From: DATLYH01 sp035575035
GTDB taxonomy: Bacteria > Planctomycetota > Planctomycetia > Gemmatales > Gemmataceae
Length of the DNA: 5,921 bases
Direction: 5' to 3'
NCBI GenBank assembly: GCA_035575035.1
Contig: DATLYH010000318.1
Coordinates: 1 to 5,921, forward strand
The position numbers were made by a program, and so were the translations under genes. The notes beneath the pieces were generated by a model that saw only the letters and a program-made list of their open reading frames with translations, searched no databases and was not told the DNA's origin. Below are positions 1 through 5,886 of this stretch, one piece after another. Each line of letters opens with the position of its first letter. Within the stretch, counting starts at the first letter, position 1.

Positions 1-23
1 TGACGCCGGCCGCTCGCCTTTTT

Positions 24-29
24 GATAAT
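24..29 (+). promoter_or_regulatory. Possible -10 box (GATAAT) upstream of the aminotransferase gene
   Basis: GATAAT differs by one base from the TATAAT consensus and lies 20 bases before the ATG at 50. The window begins with TGACGC at 1-6; if the preceding, unseen base is T, a TTGACG -35 box would sit about 18 bp upstream. The same GATAATC block recurs 42 bp before the xdhC start codon. The match is short and could be part of the repeat copy rather than a promoter, so this is a weak call. Confidence 0.3.
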
Positions 30-40
30 CGCACGGTAAG

Positions 41-75
41 CTACGGACTATGAACGACGAACTACGGACTACCCT
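41..75 (+). repeat. Degenerate heptad array (CTACGGA x5) overlapping a start codon
   Basis: Five consecutive 7-bp units can be read: CTACGGA, CTATGAA, CGACGAA, CTACGGA and CTACCCT. The array begins nine bases before the ATG at 50 and continues into the coding region, so it encodes about the first eight residues of the aminotransferase. The start codon itself arises inside the second unit (CTATGAA). A matching five-unit array lies before xdhC at 4719-4753, and the 24-49 block resembles 4704-4727 with one substitution and one 2-base gap. No obvious Shine-Dalgarno sequence precedes this ATG. Heptanucleotide tandem repeats are known from some bacteria such as cyanobacteria; whether this one is genome-wide here is not visible. 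Confidence 0.7.
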
Positions 76-1249
76 GCGGCCCACCGCCGTCAACACGGTC
101 CTGGAGGAAGTCCGCCGATTCCAGGCGGAAGGGGGCCGGCCGGTGTCGCTGATGCGCGGTCAGCCGGACACGCCCACCCCCGATTTCATCGTCCAGGCCG
201 CCGTCGCGGCGCTGCGCCAAGGCCGCACCGGCTATCCCGATAACCAGGGCGAGCCGGCCCTGCGCCAGGCGGTGGCCGCGAAGTTGGCCCGGGTCAATGG
301 CCTGTGCTACGATCCCGCCCACGAAATCCTCATCACCGACGGCGCCACCTGCGGCATCGCCGTTGCCCTGGCTGCCCTTGTCCAGCCGGGCGACGACGTG
401 CTCCTGCCCGATCCGATCTACGATGCCTATGCCTCACCGATCGCGCTGTGGGGCGGCCGGGCGGTGCCGGTGCGTTCGGCTCTTCGCGGTGGGCGTTTCA
501 CCTTTGGCCGATCCGACCTGGAAGCCGCCCGCACCTCCCGGACGCGCGGCTTGCTGCTGAACACGCCGTGGAACCCGGTCGGCACCGTGTTGACGCGGGC
601 CGAGCTGGAAGAGGTGATGGCCTTTGCCGCGGCGCACGATCTGTTCGTGATCAGTGACGAGATTTACGAGGCCCTGGTTTATGATGGCCGGCCGCACGTC
701 TCGCCGGCCGCGGTCTCGCCGGATGCCCGGGGACGGACCGTGCTGGTGAACAGCCTGTCGAAGACCTACGCGATGACCGGCTGGCGGGTCGGCTACTGCG
801 CCGGCCCGGCCAAGGTCATCCGGACGATGTTGCTGGTGTTGCAGCAATCGAGCCGCGGGCCGGCCACCTTCGTGCAGGATGCCGCCGCCTGCGCCCTCCG
901 TGGCGATCAGGAGAGTGTCCGTCGGATGGTCCAGGAGTATCAGCAGCGGCGCGACCAGGTGGTGAGTCGGCTGCGGGGCATCCCCGGCGTCGAGCCGCTG
1001 GTGCCGGAGGGTGGGCTGTTTGTGATGGTCGATGTGCGCGGACTGGGCCGGCCGTCGGACGAAGTACGGCGTTTCCTGCTGCGCGAGGCGGGGGTGGTGG
1101 TGATCCACGGAGCGGCTTACGGACCGGGCGGCGAGGGGACGCTGCGGGTGTCGTTTGCGGCCGGCGGCGAGACGCTGGAGCGCGGGCTGGAGCGGCTGCG
1201 CGACGGCCTGCTGCGACTGGCGGGCAGCCGGGCGAAGGAGCAGCCATGA
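50..1249 (+). CDS. PLP-dependent aminotransferase, class I/II (fold type I)
   Basis: This is a predicted cytosolic transaminase of 399 residues, the usual length for the class I/II family. The conserved landmarks appear in order: a GQPDTPTP segment near residue 38, TDGATCGIAVAL near residue 96 for cofactor phosphate binding, NTPWNPVGT with Asn171 and Asn175, SDEIYE with Asp203 (pyridine nitrogen) and Tyr206, and SLSKTYAMTGWRVGY with Lys238 as the probable Schiff-base lysine. GTLRVSFA carries Arg366, expected to bind the substrate carboxylate. It resembles aspartate/alanine/aromatic-type transaminases, but the amino donor cannot be fixed from sequence. ATG 50 is the first start after an in-frame stop at 26-28; it lies inside a heptad repeat and lacks a clear ribosome site, so the first eight residues may be non-ancestral. 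The stop overlaps the start of the next gene (ATGA), implying translational coupling and a shared pathway. Confidence 0.9.
   Translation: MNDELRTTLRPTAVNTVLEEVRRFQAEGGRPVSLMRGQPDTPTPDFIVQAAVAALRQGRTGYPDNQGEPALRQAVAAKLARVNGLCYDPAHEILITDGATCGIAVALAALVQPGDDVLLPDPIYDAYASPIALWGGRAVPVRSALRGGRFTFGRSDLEAARTSRTRGLLLNTPWNPVGTVLTRAELEEVMAFAAAHDLFVISDEIYEALVYDGRPHVSPAAVSPDARGRTVLVNSLSKTYAMTGWRVGYCAGPAKVIRTMLLVLQQSSRGPATFVQDAAACALRGDQESVRRMVQEYQQRRDQVVSRLRGIPGVEPLVPEGGLFVMVDVRGLGRPSDEVRRFLLREAGVVVIHGAAYGPGGEGTLRVSFAAGGETLERGLERLRDGLLRLAGSRAKEQP
1235..1240 (+). promoter_or_regulatory. Ribosome binding site AAGGAG for the FAD/Fe-S oxidoreductase gene
   Basis: AAGGAG lies five bases before the ATG at 1246, inside the last codons of the aminotransferase gene. 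It supports this start and the coupled reading of the two genes. It contrasts with the other two start codons in the window, which have no comparable site. Confidence 0.75.
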
Positions 1250-4200
1250 GCGTCGCCGAATTGCCGCTGATTCATCGTCCCTCGGGGCTTGCCGGCGCTC
1301 CGGTCGATGTGGCCGGACTGCGGGCGGCCCTGGCCGACATCCAGGGCGAGGTCCGCTTCGATCGGCTGGCGCGGGCGCTCTACTCGACCGACGCCAGCGT
1401 TTACCAGCTCGTGCCGCTCGGCGTCGTCCTGCCGAAGACCGAGGAGGACATTGTCACCACCCTGCGGGCCTGCGCCCGTTTCGGCGTGCCGATCACGGCC
1501 CGCGGCGGCGGCACCTCGCAGGCCGGCCAGGCGATCGGCCCCGGCATCGTCCTCGACTGTTCCAAGTACCTCAACCGCGTGCTGGAGGTCAACGCCGCCG
1601 AGCGCTGGGTCCGCGTCCAGCCGGGCTGCGTGCTCGATGACCTCAATCTTCATCTCAAGCCGCTCGGCTTGCAGTTTGCCCCCGATATTTCCACCTCCAA
1701 CCGAGCGACCATCGGCGGCATGCTGGCCAACAACTCGTCGGGCACCCATTCACTCATCCACGGCAAGACGATCGACCATGTGCTGGAGATAAGGGCGCTC
1801 CTGTCGGACGGCAGCGTGGTCCATTGCGGGCCGTTGAGCGCGGCGGCGTTGGAAGCGAAATGCGCCCAAGGCGACCGGGAGGGCGAGTGCTATCGGGTGG
1901 TCCGCCGCCTGGCCGCCGAGCACGCCGACGAAATCGAGCGGCGTTATCCGAAACTCCTGCGCCGCGTCGGTGGCTACAACCTGGATCGGTTCACCCCGTC
2001 CGGGTTTAACCGTGAACCCCCTCACCCCCAACCCCTCTCCCCCTGGAAGGGGGAGAGGGGAGAGAAACCTGCCCTCCTCTCCCACACGGAGGAGAAGGGA
2101 GGGAAACTTGCCCCCCTCTCCCCCCTGGAGGGGGAGAGGGGTAGGGGTGAGGGGGGCTCGCAGCTAAACGGGTTTAACCTCGCGCATTTACTCGTCGGCT
2201 CGGAGGGGACGCTGGCGATCACTCTGGAGGCCAAGCTGCGCCTGGTCGAGTTGCCGCGGGCCAAGGCCCTGCTCGTCATCCAGTTCGCCGACCTGCTTGA
2301 ATCGTTGGCCGCCACCCCGGTCATCCTCCGGCACGGTCCCGCCGCGGTTGAGGTCATCGACAAGTATGTCCTCGACAGCACCCGACTTAACCCGGAGGCG
2401 TCCCGGCTGCGCGATTTCCTCCAGGGCGACCCCGGGGCCATCCTGATTGTCGAGTTCTACGGCGACCGGCCGGACGAATTGCCGCCGCGGCTCGCCGCCC
2501 TGGAGGCCGAGCTACGGCAGCGCGGCTTCGGCTACCACTACCTTCCGGCGACCGACGCCGCCCTGCAAGCACGGGTCTGGAAACTGCGCAAACTGGCCCT
2601 CGGTCTGTCGATGGCCGAGAAGGGCGATGCCAAGGCGATTTCCTTCGTCGAGGACACGGCGGTTTCCCCCGAGCACCTGCGCGATTACATCGCCGAGTTC
2701 CTCCAGGTGATCGCCCGCCACGGCACCACGGCCGGCGTCTACGCCCATGCCTCGGTCGGCTGCCTGCACGTCCGGCCGGTGATCAATCTCAAAACCGAGG
2801 CGGGCATCCGGCAGTTTGAGTCGATCGCTGCCGAGGTGGCCGAGCTGGTGCTGAAGTACGGCGGCGCCTTGTCCGGCGAGCACGGCGACGGCCTGGTGCG
2901 CAGCCCGTTCCAGGAGAAGATGTTTGGCCCGGTCCTGTATGCCGCCTTCCGCGAAATCAAGCGGACGTTCGATCCGCAGAACCTGCTCAACCCCGGCAAG
3001 ATTGTCGATGCCCCGCCCTTGAGCCAGAACCTCCGCTATGGCCCAGCTTACGTGACGCCGGAGGTGCCGACGACGTTCGACTTCTCGGCCGACGGCGGCT
3101 TGGTGCGCGCGGCCGAGTTGTGCGCCGGCGTCGGCGAGTGCCGCAAGAAGCGCGACGGGGTGATGTGTCCCAGCTACCAGGCGACGCGCGACGAGCAGCA
3201 CTGCACCCGCGGCCGGGCCAACGCCCTGCGGCTGGCGCTGACCGGGCAGGTCGGGTTGCAGGGATTGACCGACCCGGCGTTGATGGAGGTGCTCGACCTC
3301 TGCCTGGAATGCAAGGCGTGCAAGAGTGAGTGCCCGACCAACGTGGACATGGCCCGGCTCAAGGCCGAGTTCCTGCACCAGTATTACCAGAAACACGGGC
3401 TGCCATGGCGGAACCGGGTGTTCGGGAATGTGGCGCGATTGAGCAAGTGGGGATGCCGGTTGGCGCCGGTGTCGAACTGGCTGGTGCGGAGCCGGCTGGG
3501 GCGATGGCTGAACGAGAAGCTGCTCGGCATTGACCGCCGGCGAGTGCCGCCCGCCTTTGCGCGGGAAACGCTGGTTCGCCGCTACCTCCGGTGGTGGCTG
3601 GAGAGCAAACCGCTGATCGCCGAGACCGAACAGCGAGTACTTCTCCTTGCGGATACTTTCGCGAATTACCACGAACCGCAGGTCGGCATGGCGGCGGTGG
3701 AAGTCCTCTATCGGCTGGGTGCTTACCCGAGCCTTGCTTACCCCGGCAAGACTGTGGCACAGAGGATGGACATCATGCTGGGTGGGCTCGCCGACCTTGG
3801 TTTTAATCTGGACCGCGATGCGGTTGGAGTGGTCCGGGGCGCTTCCGGTTTGGTCTGCTGCGGCCGACCATTCATTTCGAACGGCCTGTTGGCTCAGGCG
3901 GTCGCACACGCTTGCCGCAATGTCGAGCTCCTTTACCCGTACGCGGAAGCCGGAACGCCGATCATCGCCTGCGAGCCGAGCTGCATCCTCACCATCAAGG
4001 ACGATTACCCGGCCCTGCTCCCGGGCGAGCTGCGCCGCAAGGCCGAGGTCGTGGCGGGGGCGTGCCGGACGTTCGAGGAGTTTGCCGAATCGCTGCTGGC
4101 CAACGGCAGCCCCCTGAAGCTGCGTCCTGGGCCCAAGAAAATCCTCGTCCAGGGCCACTGCCACCAGCAATCGCTGGTCGGCATGGAGCCGACGCTGCGG

Positions 4201-4476
4201 CTGCTGCGGCGCATCCCGGGGGCCGAGGTCATCGACCTCGACGCCGGCTGCTGCGGCATGGCGGGATCATTCGGATATGAAAAGGAGCACTACGAGGTGT
4301 CGCGTCTGGTCGGCGAGCAGCGGCTGTTCCCGGCCCTGCGGCAGGCCGGTGCCGATACGGTTGTGGTCGCGCCGGGCTTCTCCTGCCGGCTCCAGATCAA
4401 GCATTTCACCGGCCGCACTGCCCTGCACCCGGCCGAGCTGCTTTTTTCACTTCTGGACGAACCGCCGGCCTCTTGA
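1246..4476 (+). CDS. Fused FAD-linked oxidase / Fe-S oxidoreductase (YdiJ / D-2-hydroxyacid dehydrogenase type) with an in-frame repeat insertion
   Basis: This 1,076-residue protein joins a GlcD-like flavin half to a GlpC-like iron-sulfur half. The FAD_binding_4 (PCMH) region covers roughly residues 55-320, with RGGGTSQAGQAIG at 86-98, SNRATIGGMLANNSSG at 151-166 and GSEGT at 318-322. The FAD-oxidase C-terminal domain follows to about 590, including GEHGDG near 544-549 and NPGK at 582-585. Cys626, 632, 641 and 653 and the CLECKACKSECP motif (Cys686, 689, 692, 696) probably bind two [4Fe-4S] clusters. Two cysteine-rich CCG regions follow (Cys871-872 and Cys1002-1003, with GHCHQ at 970-974). 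The family oxidises D-2-hydroxy acids such as D-lactate or D-2-hydroxyglutarate and passes electrons to the respiratory chain; the substrate here is unknown. No membrane segment is evident. Residues 256-311 are repeat-derived; without them the protein is 1,020 residues, close to the usual size. It is translationally coupled to the aminotransferase. Confidence 0.9.
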   Translation: MSVAELPLIHRPSGLAGAPVDVAGLRAALADIQGEVRFDRLARALYSTDASVYQLVPLGVVLPKTEEDIVTTLRACARFGVPITARGGGTSQAGQAIGPGIVLDCSKYLNRVLEVNAAERWVRVQPGCVLDDLNLHLKPLGLQFAPDISTSNRATIGGMLANNSSGTHSLIHGKTIDHVLEIRALLSDGSVVHCGPLSAAALEAKCAQGDREGECYRVVRRLAAEHADEIERRYPKLLRRVGGYNLDRFTPSGFNREPPHPQPLSPWKGERGEKPALLSHTEEKGGKLAPLSPLEGERGRGEGGSQLNGFNLAHLLVGSEGTLAITLEAKLRLVELPRAKALLVIQFADLLESLAATPVILRHGPAAVEVIDKYVLDSTRLNPEASRLRDFLQGDPGAILIVEFYGDRPDELPPRLAALEAELRQRGFGYHYLPATDAALQARVWKLRKLALGLSMAEKGDAKAISFVEDTAVSPEHLRDYIAEFLQVIARHGTTAGVYAHASVGCLHVRPVINLKTEAGIRQFESIAAEVAELVLKYGGALSGEHGDGLVRSPFQEKMFGPVLYAAFREIKRTFDPQNLLNPGKIVDAPPLSQNLRYGPAYVTPEVPTTFDFSADGGLVRAAELCAGVGECRKKRDGVMCPSYQATRDEQHCTRGRANALRLALTGQVGLQGLTDPALMEVLDLCLECKACKSECPTNVDMARLKAEFLHQYYQKHGLPWRNRVFGNVARLSKWGCRLAPVSNWLVRSRLGRWLNEKLLGIDRRRVPPAFARETLVRRYLRWWLESKPLIAETEQRVLLLADTFANYHEPQVGMAAVEVLYRLGAYPSLAYPGKTVAQRMDIMLGGLADLGFNLDRDAVGVVRGASGLVCCGRPFISNGLLAQAVAHACRNVELLYPYAEAGTPIIACEPSCILTIKDDYPALLPGELRRKAEVVAGACRTFEEFAESLLANGSPLKLRPGPKKILVQGHCHQQSLVGMEPTLRLLRRIPGAEVIDLDAGCCGMAGSFGYEKEHYEVSRLVGEQRLFPALRQAGADTVVVAPGFSCRLQIKHFTGRTALHPAELLFSLLDEPPAS
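2001..2179. mobile_element. C-rich/G-rich palindromic repeat element inserted in frame, with 11-bp flanking duplication
   Basis: CGGGTTTAACC occurs at 2001-2011 and again at 2169-2179, exactly 168 bases (56 codons) apart, as a target-site duplication would. Between them are near-complementary terminal arms of 27 bases at 2017-2043 (C-rich) and 2130-2156 (G-rich). Hairpins lie inside: 12-bp stems at 2032-2043/2049-2060 and 2113-2124/2130-2141, with a degenerate third palindrome near 2072-2100. The arms match the repeat at 5816-5874. No transposase is encoded, so it behaves like a MITE or REP-type non-autonomous element. The translated insert begins REPPHPQPLSPW and also contains LSPLEGERGRGEGG. 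Removing one duplication plus the insert rejoins GYNLDRFTPSGFN to LAHLLVGSEGT, the expected family sequence. Confidence 0.85.
2130..2156 (+). other. Potential G-quadruplex inside the oxidoreductase coding strand
   Basis: Four G-runs of 5, 4, 4 and 6 are separated by AGA, TA and TGA. This meets the usual rule for a four-tetrad intramolecular quadruplex with short loops, and it would be present in the mRNA. It is also the right arm of the inserted repeat, so it competes with hairpin pairing to the C-rich arm. The motif is seen directly; folding is an inference. Confidence 0.6.
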
Positions 4477-4504
4477 CCGCGTAGCAATAATGGTAAAGGA
4501 AAGT

Positions 4505-4555
4505 GGAGAGGCCCCTTCTGAGTCATCCCCCCTGTCTCAACAACGGGGCTTCTCC
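4505..4555 (+). terminator. Possible hairpin terminator after the oxidoreductase gene
   Basis: GGAGAGGCCCC at 4505-4515 pairs with GGGGCTTCTCC at 4545-4555, giving an 11-bp stem with one G-U pair and a 29-base loop. It starts 28 bases after the stop codon, a typical place for a terminator. No T-run follows and the loop is long, so it is not a classical intrinsic terminator. It may instead protect the mRNA end or be chance structure. Confidence 0.3.
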
Positions 4556-4661
4556 TGACCCTCCCAGGAGTGACGGGCGGTCTGCTTGCTTCCCCCCCAG
4601 GCAGGTGGATCGCCCGCCTCCATTTTCCCCTCTTGCGCTGGCGGTGTGAGCCGACGTTGCC

Positions 4662-4684
4662 GTCCGTGGTCCGTAGTCAGTAGC
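4662..4684 (-). repeat. Inverted copy of the heptad repeat
   Basis: Read on the minus strand this stretch gives CTACTGA, CTACGGA, CCACGGA, the same heptad family as the array before xdhC. Its 4669-4684 part is complementary to 4718-4733 over 16 bases with one mismatch. The two could form a stem around a 33-base loop that contains the GATAAT box. It may be a truncated second copy of the repeat or one arm of a palindromic element. Confidence 0.6.
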
Positions 4685-4703
4685 AAAAACCTTTGGGGCC
4701 GGA

Positions 4704-4709
4704 GATAAT
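4704..4709 (+). promoter_or_regulatory. Possible -10 box (GATAAT) upstream of xdhC
   Basis: GATAAT lies 42 bases before the xdhC ATG, in the same context (GATAATC, then ACGG, AAGCTACGGACT) as the box before the aminotransferase gene. No clear -35 hexamer is visible at the right distance. It may be promoter sequence carried by the repeat or simply a conserved part of the repeat. Confidence 0.25.
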
Positions 4710-4718
4710 CACGGGAAG

Positions 4719-4753
4719 CTACGGACTACGGACTGTGGGTTACGGACTACGAT
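4719..4753 (+). repeat. Heptad array (CTACGGA x5) abutting the xdhC start codon
   Basis: The units are CTACGGA, CTACGGA, CTGTGGG, TTACGGA and CTACGAT. The last unit supplies the A and T of the ATG at 4752. The array has the same number of units and the same upstream block as the array at 41-75. There is no Shine-Dalgarno-like purine run within the usual distance of the ATG, because the array fills that space. Confidence 0.7.
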
Positions 4754-5846
4754 GCGCGACCTGCTCCTGGAACTGACGACGGCGCTCGACCAGAACCGCG
4801 ACTGTGTGTATTGCTCCGTGGTGGAGACGCGCGGTTCGACCCCGCAGAAGGCCGGGGCCGCCATGCTGGTCTTCCCCGACGGCAGTCAGCGCGGCACGCT
4901 CGGCGGCGGCTGCGTCGAGGCCGAGGTCAAACAGCGCGCCCTCCGTGTCCTGGCCGTTGGCGGCCGGTCCGAAGTGCTCACCTTCTGCCTGGATGACAAT
5001 TACGGCTGGGACGACGGCTTGATCTGCGGCGGCCGGATGAGCATCCTCGCTCAGCCGTTGACGGCTGACGGCCAACGGACTTCGGCCGTCGAGTATTACC
5101 ACCGCTTCCGCCAGCTGGTCGAGGCGGGCCAGGGTTGCACCGAGGCGGCCGTAATCGCCCCGCAGCCGGGCCTCCCTCCGGTCGGCAGCCGCTATCTCTT
5201 CGATGCGCAGGGCCAGCCTGCGGCCCAGCTCGCGGAAGGGCCCCTGCCGGAAATCGTCGTGCGCCACCTGGTCCCCGTGCAGCAGCGCCCCCGGCCGGCG
5301 GTCCATCACGGTATCGCCTATCTGCCTATCTTGCCGCGCATCACCCTGCTGATCGTCGGCGGCGGACACGTCGGCCAGGCAGTGGCCCAGCTGGCCGCCA
5401 CCGTCGATTTCGATGTCTGGGTCCTCGATGACCGCGAGCGCTACGCCAATCGGGAGCGCTTCCCGACGGCCCAACGGCTGATTGTCGGCGACATCGGCGC
5501 CACCCTCAAGGAAATGGCCCGCCGGGAGATCAACCCGTCGGTCTACTGCATCATCGTCACCCGCGGCCATAACCACGACGAGGAGGCGCTCTACCACCTG
5601 GCTCCGACCTCGGCCGGCTACGTCGGCATGATCGGCAGCAAGCGCAAGAAGAAGCTGATCTATGAAGACCTGATCGCCAAGGGGATTTCGGCAGAGGTGC
5701 TGGCCCGGGTCCATTCACCGCTGGGCCTGGACATTGGCTCGCAGACGGTGCCGGAAATCGCCATCAGCATCGTGGCCGAACTGATCGCCTGTCGGAACCT
5801 GGGGCCAGAGCGCTTGCCCCCTCACCCCTTACCCCTCTCCCCCTGA
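4752..5846 (+). CDS. xdhC: XdhC/CoxI-family molybdenum cofactor maturation protein
   Basis: XdhC-type proteins bind molybdenum cofactor, promote its sulfuration and insert it into xanthine dehydrogenase or related molybdenum hydroxylases in the cytosol. The 364-residue product has the N-terminal XdhC/CoxI domain (about residues 8-100) with ETRGSTPQKAGAAM, GGGCVE at 51-56 (Cys54, a likely cofactor-binding cysteine) and ICGG at 91-94. A variable linker follows. The C-terminal Rossmann-like XdhC_C domain (about 197-345) has VGGGHVGQA with GGGHVG at 203-208, TRGHNHDEEAL at 270-280, GMIGSKRKKK near 300 and a closing SQTVPEIAISIVAELIA. ATG 4752 is the first usual start after the in-frame stop at 4674-4676. 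Residues 356-364 (PPHPLPLSP) and the TGA come from a palindromic repeat, so the native C-terminus was probably replaced or slightly extended. No molybdenum hydroxylase subunit is in view; it may lie outside. Confidence 0.88.
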   Translation: MRDLLLELTTALDQNRDCVYCSVVETRGSTPQKAGAAMLVFPDGSQRGTLGGGCVEAEVKQRALRVLAVGGRSEVLTFCLDDNYGWDDGLICGGRMSILAQPLTADGQRTSAVEYYHRFRQLVEAGQGCTEAAVIAPQPGLPPVGSRYLFDAQGQPAAQLAEGPLPEIVVRHLVPVQQRPRPAVHHGIAYLPILPRITLLIVGGGHVGQAVAQLAATVDFDVWVLDDRERYANRERFPTAQRLIVGDIGATLKEMARREINPSVYCIIVTRGHNHDEEALYHLAPTSAGYVGMIGSKRKKKLIYEDLIAKGISAEVLARVHSPLGLDIGSQTVPEIAISIVAELIACRNLGPERLPPHPLPLSP

Positions 5847-5874
5847 GGGGGAGAGGGGTAGGGGGTGAGGGGGC
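5816..5874. repeat. Long C-rich/G-rich palindrome containing the xdhC stop codon
   Basis: Bases 5816-5843 pair with 5847-5874 over 28 positions with only one G-T mismatch (5829 with 5861). The three-base loop is TGA, and that loop is the xdhC stop codon. The arms belong to the same family as the ends of the element inside the oxidoreductase gene. As RNA this would be an extremely stable hairpin at the end of xdhC. It lacks a following T-run, so it is not a standard intrinsic terminator, though it may block 3' exonucleases as REP elements do. Confidence 0.85.
5847..5873 (+). other. Potential G-quadruplex just after the xdhC stop
   Basis: G-runs of 5, 4, 5 and 5 are separated by AGA, TA and TGA, the same spacing as the motif at 2130-2156. 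A four-tetrad quadruplex is possible in the transcript or the + strand DNA. The complementary left arm competes by forming the hairpin. Confidence 0.6.
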
Positions 5875-5886
5875 GAACGTATCACT

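Larger units (their letters stand above)
4477..4751. other. Intergenic region between the oxidoreductase and xdhC genes
   Basis: These 275 bases hold no convincing gene. A 22-codon ATG frame at 4490-4558 has no ribosome site or recognisable product. The first half has several G+C-rich inverted repeats: 4505-4515 with 4545-4555, CTCCT/AGGAG at 4552-4556 and 4566-4570, and CGGGCG/CGCCCG at 4574-4579 and 4611-4616. The second half carries an inverted heptad copy, a GATAAT box and the five-unit heptad array that reaches the xdhC start. Its length and contents suggest that xdhC is transcribed from its own promoter. Confidence 0.7.

Noticed and set aside
1..23. Terminator of an upstream gene (G+C-rich stretch followed by TTTTT at 19-23)
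   Set aside because: Only a 3-bp stem can be drawn within the window; the other half, if it exists, lies outside.
2017..2156. CRISPR-like array from repeated C-rich and G-rich units
   Set aside because: The units are inverted rather than direct repeats, have no constant-length spacers and lie inside a coding frame with no cas genes nearby.
1970..2180. Frameshift or pseudogene in the oxidoreductase
   Set aside because: The frame is open on both sides, the insert is exactly 56 codons, and all downstream catalytic and cluster motifs are intact.
2512..4170. 552-codon open frame on the minus strand opposite the oxidoreductase gene
   Set aside because: It is fully antisense to strongly conserved FAD and Fe-S coding sequence, shows no recognisable domain, and long antisense frames are expected at this G+C content.
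4490..4558. 22-codon small frame between the oxidoreductase and xdhC genes
   Set aside because: There is no ribosome site or coding signature, and it overlaps the 4505-4555 inverted repeat.
4740..5714. 324-codon open frame on the minus strand opposite xdhC
   Set aside because: It mirrors the conserved XdhC coding frame, has no recognisable motif, and its composition is that of a codon-position shadow.
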